Assembly: GCF_003473485.1 (NCBI RefSeq)
Contig: NC_053046.1
Coordinates: forward strand, 40,881,832 to 40,945,831
Direction: 5' to 3'
Source: Medicago truncatula
Taxonomy: Eukaryota; Streptophyta; Magnoliopsida; Fabales; Fabaceae
DNA: 64,000 nucleotides
The notes under the pieces were generated by a model that was given only the letters and a program-made list of their open reading frames with translations, ran no database searches and was not told where the DNA came from. Below are positions 50,847-62,211 of the stretch, piece by piece. Numbering within the stretch: the stretch's first letter is position 1; each line of letters opens with the position of its first letter. A program made the translations under genes and the position numbers.

Positions 50847-53800
50847 ATGGCATCTGCAGAATCAAGTCCATTGATGTCTTTTGATCATGTCCAGGCTTCT
50901 GTCACTGAGTTCGGTATGTGTTTCAGAATATGTTAGACTATGATCCTTATTTCCTAGTTTCTTAATATAGATTCAATTGGTTTCAGAAACCAACTATGGA
51001 TTAGTAGAAATAAATAATGTTTTGGATTGTATTGGTACTTAGTAGGCAGAAGGATGTACACAAAAAATGATCATACAAACGTACTCATGTATTCAAATGT
51101 ACTTTGTACGGATACTTGATTCATACAAACGCTTCTATAGTTTGCGATCACATTAAAAACAAATGAGGCATTTTTATGAAGTGGTATTATGCTTAAAAAA
51201 TTTGTAGTCTATTGGCCATTACATTTTCTTCCTTCCATATAAACTCATGTTGTCACTATATTTTTGCCATAAGCTAGGGGATTTAACCACAGTTACTACC
51301 AACCCCTGCACTTAGCAATACTAAATGGCGATTGGGAATCCACAAAGGCTTTCCTTGATAACGATCCAAGCACATTGACAGCGAAGATTACAATACTTGG
51401 TAGGACTGCACTTCATGTTGCAGCGGTAGGAGCTCAATGGAAACTTGTTGAGAAATTGGTGCAATATATGCCTGCAAATATGCTATCGGAATTGGATTTG
51501 ATGGGTTGTACTTGCCTTCACTATGTTGCTATGGGCGAAAGTGTAGATTCTGCTAAGACGTTGGCGGCAAAATATCCTTCTCTTACACAAGTAACTGATT
51601 TTAAAGGATTCACACCACTCATCTATAGTATTACCTCTACAAGATGTAAGGACATGGTTTGGTATCTTGTTTTGAGTACTACTGATGAGAGACCTGGCTG
51701 TCCATTCTCTGGTCCCTCAGCTAGTCAACTTGTTGCTTTGCTTACTGCCGCCGGATTTCATGGTAATTAAACCTATGATCTTTAAACTATTGTCGACAAC
51801 ATTGAAGCTGTTTGGATAAACAACTTAATTAAGTGCTCATAACATAAGTCCACTATAAGTGTTTATGTTTAAGTTATTGATAATTTGATTTAACAAAAGA
51901 TAAAATAAAGTCAAACTATTTTCATATAAGTTATAACCTGTTTTCACAAGTACCGAAGTATCCAAAGTTTCAAACATTTAATGTTCCATACACAGATATC
52001 ACCATGTATCTTCTTCAGCGCTACCCTAACTTGGCAACAATTTCTGATTCAAATGGAAGCATTATACTTAATGTTCTGTCAAAATTGCCATCACACTTTC
52101 AAAGTGGACACAAGCTTGGATTTTGGAAAAGATGCATTTACCACTGTAAGTACATTTTCTTTAGGTGTACTTTTCTAGTACAATGTTTGATGGTAAGACT
52201 TTTATGCTACGAAACACTAATATTGACCCTGGATATGAGACCGAAAGTGACACATATGCACCGGTTATCTATTTATAATATTGAGGAGATTTAATGTAAT
52301 CACGTGTATCGTTGTCATATCGGTATAAGATGCTAAACATGCCTTCAATCTGAAGTATTGGTGCTATGTAGTTCTGTTTCCTTATCGCAAAATAACATTC
52401 TTAAACTATAACAGGCGTTCCTGTAGAACTCGAGCATTTGCCACCCAATCAGTCAAGCCATCACCAGTCTTATTTTGGAAATACAATATGGGATGCCCTT
52501 CAAACTCTTGGTATGTTATCCTTGTAAGGAAGTTCATTCCCAGAGATTCTCTAAATGTATCATTCTCTATGAAATTCTGACACAAACACATACATTAGAT
52601 ACGACACTGATATGTAGACACTAATGATAATTTGAAATAATGAAGTAATTGAATGTAACCACGCGTGTCAGTGCGGTGTTGGTGTCTCACACCAGACACA
52701 CCTTCAATCTTAAGGGTAGGTGCTACATAATTCATTCTCTTAATCTTAACTTATGTTTCGTAGTTTATTTAAATTGATAAAATAGACAAATTCTTTTGCA
52801 GTTCCTAGCATAAAGCTAGTTAGAGATACAAAGTTGAGACATGTAAATGCTGTGAGATTGGTAGAGTTTGTTTCCTCACAAGCTTCAAACCTGAATGACT
52901 GTCAATTCTGGCAATCTTTTGTGAGTGCAGACATTATTTTCAGTGCAACATCATCTGGCATTGTTGAAATTTTAAGGATCTGTTTTAGGTTTTTTCCTGA
53001 TTTGATTTGGACTCACATGCCAAATGAAGGGTATGTTGCTCAAATTGCCATAAAGAATAGGCAACAAAAAGTTTTTAGTCTTCTATGCAAGATGCCAATA
53101 ATTTTCAAGCTTTTAGTCCTGGCATTAGATGAATCACAGAACACTACATCACATCTGGCCGCAAGGTTGGCTTCTCAAGTAGAGTCAATTTCAGGTTCAG
53201 CATTTCAAATGCAAAGAGAGTTACAGTGGTTTAAGGTTTGTTTAACTTAATCTCTTAACTACTTAGTAATTTTTACGTTAAATTCCAGAAAGGAAGAAAA
53301 GTATACCATGTACTTCAACTTAATTTAGAGTTTCAAACAGGTCATTTATAAATTCTCGTTCAAATTAGTCCTTTCATTTTAAAAATGATTACACTGTTGA
53401 ACAAATTTTTATTCCTAGTCCACTTATGTTACACATTTGTACATATACTATAAAGAATATTTCACCACTTAGGACCACAATTAGAACCCCCATTGACAAC
53501 GACGTGAAAAAATGACCAACTCGACACGAAAAAAGACATAGGATCTGTTTGAAACTTTAAATAAGTTATTGATAACATAACTATATCACCAACAGGAAGT
53601 AGAGAAATTGGATCACCCTCTCCATAAAGAAGTTAAAAACCAAGAAGGTAAAACAGCATGGCAAGTGTTCAAGGAAGAACATAAAGCATTGCTTGAAGAA
53701 GGGAAAAATTGGATGAAGGATACATCAAACTCTTGTATGTTAGTAGCAACTCTTATTGCGACAATCGCCTTTGCAGCCGCAATAACTGTACCTGGAGGTA

Positions 53801-54180
53801 ACAACCAGGACAAAGGAATACCAATATTCTTGTCAGACAACACATTCATGGTATTTGTTGTGTCAGATGCACTAGCCTTATTTTCCTCAATGGCTTCTCT
53901 TCTAATGTTTCTAGCAATCCTAAATGCACGATACACCGAAGAAGATTTTATGATGGCATTGCCTGAGAGATTAATATTAGGTATGGCTTCTTTGTTCTTT
54001 GCTGTTGTGACTACAATGGTAGCATTTGGTGCAGCTTTGTCTATGTTGCTAAAGGAGAGACTTACATGGGCTCCAATTCCTATTGCTCTTTTGGCTTGTG
54101 TTCCAATTGCTCTATTTGCAAAGCTTCAACTTCCTTTGTTCATAGAAATGGTCATATCAACATATGAATCTCAATTTTGA
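50847..54180 (+). CDS. Ankyrin-repeat protein with PGG domain (ACD6/ITN1-like)
   Basis: Six exons fit in phase: 50847-50913, 51274-51762, 51996-52145, 52415-52510, 52802-53235 and 53596-54180, about 606 residues. The second exon needs the acceptor at CCATAAG; the nearby CTAG acceptor breaks the frame. Ankyrin repeats start at YYQPLHLAILNGDWESTKAF and GRTALHVAAVGAQWKLVEKL. Exon 6 holds the PGG domain (NSCMLVATLIATIAFAAAIT, VPGG) and four predicted membrane helices. Plant members of this family act at the plasma membrane in salicylic-acid defence or salt responses; which applies here is unknown. Introns 3 and 4 carry degenerate repeats related to the CTATGAAGC MITE family. It sits inside the hydrolase cluster. 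Confidence 0.85.
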
Positions 54181-54189
54181 CATGTAAAT

Positions 54190-55220
54190 AATAGATGCAT
54201 ATAAACAAAGGAAGAGTTTTAGAATATTAAACTTATTTCATGTACAATCTTCACTCTATGACAGCATACCTAAACCTGTATTCATATTCCATGTGACATG
54301 TCAAGTAAACTTGTCACATTGCACACTCACCCTACGTTCAAGTAAGCTCTCATTAAGAATTAATTTGTTGTGAAATTTAGATCATCTTTTAGAACAAAAA
54401 TATTAGTAATTACAAGTATAAAGACTATCTTTCAAAAAAAAGAAAATATTGTACAAAGACTAATTTCCGACAAATTAGTCTTTAAAATATCTAAATTTTA
54501 TAGACAAGTTTGTGTGGTGTGACATTAAGGCCAGAATGACGTATAAGGGTTGAATATATCATGTTATAACAAATGCTTTTTCTTTTAGGGATCATGTTTT
54601 AACAATAAAAGTTAACATATGAACTATTTCGAGCGTACATTTCATAATTTGATTGATGTATTTGTCAATTTAAATAAAAATATAAGGACTATTTTCACGG
54701 ATCAATAAAACTTGGATGATCAATTTGTCCATTCACTCTTTATATTCGTGTGATACAATACATAAAAATTCAAAGTACAAAATCTTAGATTATTAATCGA
54801 GCGGTTAGATTCAAGTGGTTAATGAGTTTCACTAAATAATCAATTGTTTATAAGAATTTAAATTCGATTTCATAATGGAACAACTCATCATCAAACTTTA
54901 GGTACCTTTCGGCCGAATCCTACCTTGCTAGACCTTCTTTCTCCTGAAAATAGGGTTAACAAAAAAAATTCTTAGATTATTAATTCTTTTAAAAGAATCT
55001 CCTCTAAAAAATTATTTTAAAAAAAAATACTATTTGTTATGTTTACTAGAGAGAAATAAATAAGGGTCATGTTAACTAGTGCCCCGTTAAGGAAACTAAG
55101 AAAATGAAGTTTTAAAATGAAAGTAATACTTTTTATGCTTTTGAAGAGTTGACAGCACAAGTTTCAATGTAATACTCTACATTTGGCTCACCCATAAAAT
55201 AATTAAGAGAATGAGAGTTT
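54190..55220. other. Spacer after the ankyrin gene, with a SINE
   Basis: AT-rich and without a gene apart from the SINE at 54798-54970. Confidence 0.4.
54798..54970 (+). mobile_element. SINE with 14-bp target duplication
   Basis: CTTAGATTATTAAT occurs at 54784-54797 and 54971-54984. The body begins CGAGCGGTTAGATTCAAGTGG (A-box-like) and ends with an A-rich run (AACAAAAAAAATT). The B-box-like CGGCCGAATCCTACC lies late in the body, so the promoter layout is unusual. Confidence 0.7.
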
Positions 55221-55221
55221 A

Positions 55222-57210
55222 GGGGGTGTATTGGATTGTGATTTCAACGGATTTTAGAAGACTTTTTTTAAATAAAAAAGTTTGGTGGTATTCAATCAAG
55301 ACTTTTATAAAATATAAAAAAATCTTGTGATATTCAATCAAGACAATCATGACTTTTATTTCAGGGCAACCAATTCCATTGGTATTCAACTGAGATTTCT
55401 CATGACTTGTAAATTGTCTTTTGATATTCAAAAGTCTATAGACTTTTCAGTCAAAAGTATAAATACTACTCCCATCCAACAATCTCACACAAACCCCCCT
55501 TGAGATTTTGCCATTCTCTTCCAAAACCTTCTTTGTCGTCATCTGTTCCATTCCAGATTTCTTCTTCTTCTTTTCTCTTTGTTAAATTCATCAAAAGTCT
55601 ATATATATTTGTTATAATTTCTAGTTTTTTGTACCGATTTTGTTTTCTCTTTTGGTATGATTTCTTGTCTTTTTTTATGCTATGTTTTTTCCTTCCAATT
55701 TCTTGTTTTTTTGTACTGATTTAACTTTTTATGATATGTTGTTTTTTTTGTCTAAGTTTTCTCTACGCCGTTTTTTTTTTAATTTCAATTTCTTATTTTT
55801 TTAGCCTCTTTTTCATTTTCCAATTTGTTTCATTTTTACAGAAATTCATTGCTTTTTTATAGCCTCTTATTAGTTTAACAAACTTGTTTAATTTTCTATT
55901 TTTTTTATATATTCACTATACTTTTGACAATTAGGAAACAACAATTGTTCTTGTGAAAAATAGTTGGTTCCTTCTTTTGTCAAAAAAGAAACAAATTAGT
56001 TTGTTCCTTATATATATTAGTGATCAAATGCGAGATTCACAACAAAAAAATAACAAACAAGAAAATAACGGAGAAAAGGGTAAAGACAAAGATAGTTATG
56101 TCGCTTGGTCCATAGATAATCGTAAGTTGTTGCTCCTCCTAGTGGATGCTATAAATTAGAGCTGTCAAAACGGGCCGGGCCGTACGGGCTGACCCGTTTA
56201 GCCCGATTAATTATTGGGCTTGGGCCTTGAGCCTGAATTTTAATAGGGCTTTTTAGCCCGGTCCTAAAAGGCCCTCTACCCGTTAGGGCTAGCCCTAACG
56301 GGCCGAGGGTAGTCTGCTAGCCTGCATAACAAAAAAAAATCCTATAAATTATATATATTTTTCAAATAATTCCTACTTAGTTAATTATCAAAGTAATAAA
56401 TAAAAGTGAAAATTCAATGAATTACCACAAATATACATGTAATATAAAATTATATTTACTCGTTTCGTTATTTATAATTTTAAAGATCGAATATATAAAG
56501 ATCTATAACCATAACGTATCTAATTTATTTAAAATTGTTTTCCTCGCCATTTTAGTTTACAACGTTTGTACAAAAATGTTTACAATTTATTTTTGTTCTA
56601 TGCATTATTTAAACATATTTAAAATATTATTTATAAAAAAAAAAATTATAGGAGTATTTTATAGTACTTTTTTTAAAAAAAAATATATAATTTTTAATAC
56701 GGATCGGCCCGTTAAGCCCGCGACCTGTGTAGGGCCGGGCTCGGGTAGTATATTTCAAGCTCATTCTTCAACCGGGCTTTTTGAGCCGGCCCGATAAAGT
56801 CCGAAGCCCGTTAGGACCCGGCCGCCCGTTTTGACAGCTCTATTATAAATAGGGGGTTGGGGATGCGTGATGTTAATGAGTCGCTAATAAAATGTAGATC
56901 GAATTATCATTCCTCGACTCAATGTCAAAACTAATCACTTTGTTATAAAATTTTTTACGCAATAATCATTTTTTTAACGGAAAAGCGATAATCACTTCAT
57001 TGGTAAAAATATTCATTGAATCATTTGAAATCCTAAAAATCCATAAAGTCCATTGAAATTAATTAAAATCTGTATCATAAATCTTAATTGTAAAAAGTCT
57101 TTTAAAAAATATCTTTTAAAATATAATAGAATCAACGCAATCCTATCAAGTCTTTTAAAATCTTTCTAGCAAAACAGTCTTTTAACCTAAACTAATCTAA
57201 TCCGATACCA
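55222..57210 (+). mobile_element. Harbinger-like DNA transposon remnant with a MYB/SANT-type ORF
   Basis: The left end is GGGGGTGTATTGGATTGTGA; the right end AATCTAATCCGATACC is a weak inverse. TCAATCAAGAC-like subterminal repeats lie near 55290-55350. A short ORF starts MRDSQQKNNKQENNGEKG (from 56026) and has DSYVAWSIDNRKLLLLLVDA then IN, like the MYB/SANT-type protein of Harbinger transposons. It stops where a MITE (56157-56842) inserted, and the frame resumes as RGLGMRDVNESL after it. No DDE transposase was found. Confidence 0.65.
56157..56842. mobile_element. hAT-like MITE inserted in the MYB/SANT-type ORF (GAGCTGTCAAAACGGGC ends)
   Basis: The ends are TAGAGCTGTCAAAACGGGC and GCCCGTTTTGACAGCTCTA, perfect inverted repeats. 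Flanks CTATAAAT (56149-56156) and TTATAAAT (56843-56850) match at 7 of 8 bases, fitting an 8-bp hAT duplication. The arms are GC-rich (GGGCCGGGCC, AGGGCTAGCCC) while the core is very AT-rich. Removing element and one duplication restores the host ORF. Confidence 0.85.
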
Positions 57211-57219
57211 GTTTTTTTT

Positions 57220-57330
57220 TTATCTTAATAGCTAGATTCACACTCATGTGAAAAAGCGAAGAATCTGGGGTCGAACCAGAAAACATTTACCGGACTCTAA
57301 TCCGATACACTTATCTCCGATCGAATGACA
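57220..57330 (+). repeat. SINE-like fragment
   Basis: AATAGCTAGATTCACACTCA with GGGGTCGAACCAGAAAACAT some 40 bp later resembles SINE A- and B-box order. The ends are unclear. Confidence 0.35.
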
Positions 57331-57438
57331 CAACAGCGATAGTTGACATTGAACCATATAATCTCAATGTTATTTCAACAAATAAAGAAACATTATTATT
57401 ATCGTTTGAGTTTGTTGCATAGGAAATTGGTTACATTG

Positions 57439-59927
57439 ATGGCAAAACATGTTGTTGTTCCTCCCTTAGATGGAATAAAATTGGAGGAACTTCATCGATT
57501 GTACCTAGTCAGTATCCATTTTATTTTCAGATTTTTACTGTTACTCTTTCACTTTTTGATTTGATGATGATAAATGATCTTAGAAGTGAAGAATTTGTTA
57601 GTGTTATTACTGTGGTATTAGAGACACACTAATGCTAGTTGCATTACATGCATATGATTTCTTGTTGAAATTTTTTAGGATGTTGCCATTATGGGTTGTA
57701 ACAAATTTGTATAGATTAATTATAAGTTGACACCCTTTTTTTACCATCCTTGTACACCCCCATGTGACACTAGGAGAAGAGAGAGTGAGAGACAAAGTTG
57801 GGTAGTGTGTGTGTGGGGGGGGGGCACTCGCCACGTGTCACTTTTGTGTGTGGAGGTACAAGGGGTGTATGCCACATTGGGTGGTCAACCTATCATTGCT
57901 CGTTTGTATAAGAGTGAAGACTTAATTTGGTTCTGACAATTTTCGCATGACCCAATTTAATTCGGACAAAAAATAATACCAAATGTCTCCCTACAATTTC
58001 AAATTGGGGACAAATTAATCCATCTATTATAATGAAGGATTAGTTCATAAGGATTGTTCGAAACTGAGCTTACATTCAATTTTTTTCATTTTCGCAAATT
58101 ACGTCCCATGTCCACATGTTAGTGTCAGGTCTAGTGTCTTTGTGCGTGCTTCATAGGTTTTAATTCAGAAACTTCTCTTAGCTAGAAGCTAAATCGAGTC
58201 GTAGATTCCTTGTGTCTAATTACTCGGTTCCTTTATGCTGTCAATCAGAGACTATCGTTATAAAGTCCATGTCAAACCGACACAAATATTGATTGATGAA
58301 AGAGATGGGTCCATTTTCGGTGCAATATTTGAATGGGATCGGTCTGCAGCATTGTCTGAATTCAAACCATTCAAACCAGTTGGAGCCCCAAGAGCTGTTT
58401 TAGCACTCAGAGGAACGCTGGTCAGATTTCCTACTATGCGAAGAGATTTTGAAGACGATTTCCGCTTTGTTGCTTGGGAAAGCTTGAAGGATTCTGTGAG
58501 GTTTAAAGTAGCTATGGATGCAGTAAAATCGGTTTATGATACATATGGAAGCAGAAATGTATGCATTGCAGGGCATTCTTTAGGTGCTGAATTTGGTCTT
58601 CAGGTGGGAAAAGAATTGGCAAAGGAAAGGATTAATGTGGAAACGCATTTATTTAATCCACCTTCTGTTTCACTTGCTCTGAGTCGGGGAAACATTGGAG
58701 AAAAGGCGGAATATGTTTGGAATAGAATTAAAACTGTGCTTCCTTCAAGTAGTGAAGCTCATGTCAGTAACGATGTGGACGAGACTTGTGTTATGCGATT
58801 GAAGAGAATGATACCTCGATTATCATGCTTGATGGATGCTGGTTTTGGAAAAAGAAAATGGATTCTGCATCTTTATGTTAACAGCAATGATTGGATTCGT
58901 TACTTTTATGTCCATTCCAATGGAACAAGAGAAAATATGGGCGAAGTTGAGAGTATGGATCCTACAAATCAGCAAAATGAAGCCAAGTTGTTTGTTGTCT
59001 CAAAGGAAAACCAGAAATTTCTCGAGGCTCATAGCATGAAACAATGGTGGTCAAGTGACGGAAACATAGAGCTTAGGCATGATATCCGCAATAGCAAACT
59101 CGTAAGCGCGCAACTAAAATCTTTGAATAGTAGTACACCTTCTCAGGTCATACTTTTCTATTATCTACGGTATATTTCATTAGCCACGAGTCGCGTAAAT
59201 ATTAGAGATGCGACAGATTATCTTTGGAGTATACTTAAATGTGTGCCTCGTATAAGTGGTAAAGCTCAAATCAGCAATGGTGGAGAAGTGAAGATAGCTA
59301 GAAAGGAGAATATGGATCCTGAAGAGGGTAAAATTTCTGCAACTCATGGCAAACAATGGTGGCCAAGTGACACAAAACTTCACCAAGCTCTCCGTGATAG
59401 CAAACTACACATAAGAAGGCAAGTTAGATCGTTATACATCGTTACACCTTGGGAAGTAATAAAAAGATTAAATCCTTTTATTTCACATCCCAATTGTCTC
59501 AATAATATTGGACAAAAAGAAGAATTTGTATGGAAATGGAATAGTATTAAATCCATACTTCTTTCAAGTAGTGAAACTCAAATGAAAAATGACAATAACA
59601 ACAAGATATCAAGTGTACCGTTGAAGAGTTGGATGCCTTCACTATCAGGCTTCAGGGATGTTGGTTTTGCTTTGGTCAGAAAGGCTTCTCCTATGTTTAA
59701 TCTACCTTTTGTTTCATCAGTCATACGTCGTTGAAATAGTGGAGAAAAGGAAAAATTTGTTTCGAAGTAGTGAAACTCAAGACAGCAATGATTCAGAGCA
59801 GACTTCAATACTTAAGGATGCTACTTTTGGGGTGGGAAAATTTGTTCCCTATTTGTATGCTAACAAGAGAAGTGGTGGCATAGGAGAGAAAATGGTTGAC
59901 AAGGAGGACAAGGGTCCTTTGCAATGA
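57439..59927 (+). pseudogene. At4g10955-like hydrolase, copy 2, rearranged with repeated C-terminal modules
   Basis: A degenerate first exon (57439, MAKHVVVPPLDG) lacks the SDPRNMTTNLNWRDF part of copy 3. A MITE lies at 57726-57889. The long ORF 58235-59734 (499 residues) starts in sequence matching copy 1's intron (TGCTGTCAATCAG) and joins exon 2 at LIDERDGSIFGAIFEWDRS, so the first ~45 exon-2 residues are gone. GAPRAVLALRGTLVRFPTMR and the elbow IAGHSLGAEF (Ser115) remain. After STPSQVI the C-terminal module recurs in shortened form (DYLWSILKCVPRISGKAQIS; then EEFVWKWNSIKSILLSSSET) and once more past the stop codon in a shifted frame to about 59927. The family motif LFNPPSVSL is echoed as FNLPFVSS. 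It may be transcribed but is probably not an active enzyme. Confidence 0.75.
57726..57889. mobile_element. MITE inside hydrolase copy 2 (GTTGACACCC ends)
   Basis: The left end GTTGACACCCTTTTTT is inverted at the right as GGGTGGTCAAC. Internal GTACACCCCCATGTGACAC and GTGTCACTTTTGTGTG pair as well. The unit is about 164 bp. Confidence 0.65.
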
Positions 59928-60030
59928 CACAAAAAAAGCCTCAAGTTAACAATGGATTTACTACATAGTTTGCTAGCTTCAATCATAATAATGCAGTTGC
60001 AGTCTGCTTTTGCTTTTAAGCTGTTAAAAC

Positions 60031-60167
60031 CTATGAAACACGGATACGGACACGACACGGACACAGCTAAATTTTTTAGAAAATCACATAATTCAGTGTA
60101 ATTATATGTGTCGGTATTGTATCGTGTCCGGAACACGCCTTATCCGAGGAGTGTCCATGCTTCATAG
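60031..60167. mobile_element. hAT-like MITE, CTATGAAGC family, with perfect 8-bp duplication
   Basis: The ends are CTATGAAACACGGATACGG and the inverse at GTGTCCATGCTTCATAG. GTTAAAAC occurs at 60023-60030 and 60168-60175. It is 137 bp, the same family as 301-463. Confidence 0.85.
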
Positions 60168-60679
60168 GTTAAAACTCTAGAAGTAGAAACTCCAATAGCA
60201 TTATGAAGTGTCCATCTATCTGTTATTGCCACCGAATATTTGTAGGTAATGCATAAGAATGAAATATTGATTGTATTTGATAAGAACTAAAATACCACTT
60301 TCTCCATTTGATAGTTTTTTTAAAAGGTATTTGATAGTATTGTTAAGAACTAAAACATGGGTTGTGTTCTTATAAGTTATAAGATGCATATAAAAAAATC
60401 AAATAATGATTGAAATATTTCTTTAAAATATTATTAGATACTTAAATGATCCTAAATTTCATCACATGACGCGTAGGCAGCGTGACACATTTTTTAAGGT
60501 CTATTATTAGATTCTAGTTGACTAGCTAGGGAAGCAAGGAATAAAAGTTGTGGAGTCATAGTAGAAAACATTTCATCGAAATTTAAGAATAAAGTTGTCT
60601 TTGTTCGCTTCTTTTACTACTCTTTTTTTCCTTATGTTAACAAAAAAAACGACCAAAATGTTGATAATGCCCTAAATTA

Positions 60680-60973
60680 TACTATTTCCGTCCCTAATTA
60701 TCAGACCTTTTTGAAAAAAAAATTTGTCCCTTTTTACAAGACCTTTATTTCCAACTACATTAATTATTTCTTTACATACATGCCCTTATTTATTATTCAT
60801 CTTTTTCTTCAATCAGCAATAAATAACATGTTGAAAATATAAACCAACTTTCTCTCTTGAAGGATAAATTTGTAAAAACAATTGTAATTACAAACATATT
60901 TAATACAAACATCCACTATCTTAATTCCCGTTATTTTTTTAAAAGGGCCCTATAATTAGGGACGGAGGTAGTA
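60680..60973. mobile_element. Stowaway-like MITE
   Basis: TACTATTTCCGTCCCTAATT at the left is inverted at the right as AATTAGGGACGGAGGTAGTA. TA borders fit a Tc1/mariner-type target. The arms also share CAAGACCTTTA-like runs. Confidence 0.75.
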
Positions 60974-62202
60974 TCATATAGGATGCTACCTTTTTTAACT
61001 TTAGCATCAATTTTTTTTCTTTATCTTTTTTATCAATAAGATATTTATTTTATTTATAAAATATATTTTTATTAAATCCCATTTAAATTTATCTATAATT
61101 TGTAACAACATTTTTCATTATTTAAAAATATGCTTCTTTCTTTTACTTATTTTTTTACATTTTCACACACATAAAAAAATATTAAATAATCATCTCATAT
61201 TTTCTGCATTTTATTTTCCTCTACTTTCTATCATCTATCTTGTTCTCATAAACCAAACAATGAGAAATTTTTACTTTTGAAATAAATAAGAAAAATGTGT
61301 GATTGGATAGGGATCTACTTCTTTAATGTGAGTAATTCATTTTTAGAAGGTAAAATAAATTATATCAACCGTTATTTAAGAAATCAAAGGGAAATAGGTA
61401 TACAATAACAAACCATGAGTTTGTTAAAAACTAAAAATAATTTTTACAAGCTTTACGTTTTATTCACTTTAAAGGATTTAAATCCAATTAGGTAGTTTAT
61501 TCACTTTAGAGAAAGTGTTGTGGTTTGATTGTCTTTAAAGAAAAACAATTTTACTCAGATAATAGGTGACAAGTTTCTTTTTGGATGATCAGGGAAGATT
61601 GTTTTATGAATGGAAAGGATGGGTATATTCTTTTTTGGATATTGTAGTAGTTGGAATAAAGTTGTTTGAGTTTGACCGGTCAAAATGATAACATTTAAGA
61701 GCAAGACTAGTGGAATAATAACATCTAAGGTTGTGATTTAATCTAAAGTATTCACATGGTTCATCCATCTTTGTGGACCTAACATTTTGCTCTATAGTAC
61801 ACACTAAACTCTAAACAGAGTATTTTTAAAATATTATTAACTTTTAATAAATTTTGGTCCCGTGAGTTTAATTTGGTTGGTAGGACAATGTATTATTATA
61901 TGCAGGGGTTGGAGTTTGAACCCCGAACATCCCATTTATTCACCTTATAATAAGGTGAATTCTAGCCACTGGTCTACCTGACAAAAAAAACTTTTAATAA
62001 ATTTTGTTAATATTAAGAATGTTAAAATGTTACAATTATGCATTGACATGTAACATTCAACTATGTCATTTATTTTGTGACAGGAGTAATATATATGATC
62101 AGATGACACACTGAGACACAGGATGGTTCATTTTGAACCAAATGATCACAATGTGATTTCAGTTGTAAAGTGTGAATTACTGTACATTGTTACATGTCAT
62201 CA
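60974..62202. other. AT-rich spacer with a SINE
   Basis: No gene was found; it contains the SINE at 61857-61988. Confidence 0.4.
61857..61988 (-). mobile_element. SINE on the minus strand with perfect 18-bp target duplication
   Basis: AACTTTTAATAAATTTTG occurs at 61839-61856 and 61989-62006. On the minus strand the body has GTAGACCAGTGGCTAGAATT (A-box like) and GGGGTTCAAACTCCAACCCC (B-box like). It ends ...CTCACGGGACC. Confidence 0.82.
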
Positions 62203-62211
62203 ATCATGTTA

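Noticed and set aside
51278-51300. CTAG acceptor for ankyrin exon 2
   Set aside because: Joining exon 1 to this site puts the ankyrin region out of frame; the acceptor four bases upstream keeps it open.
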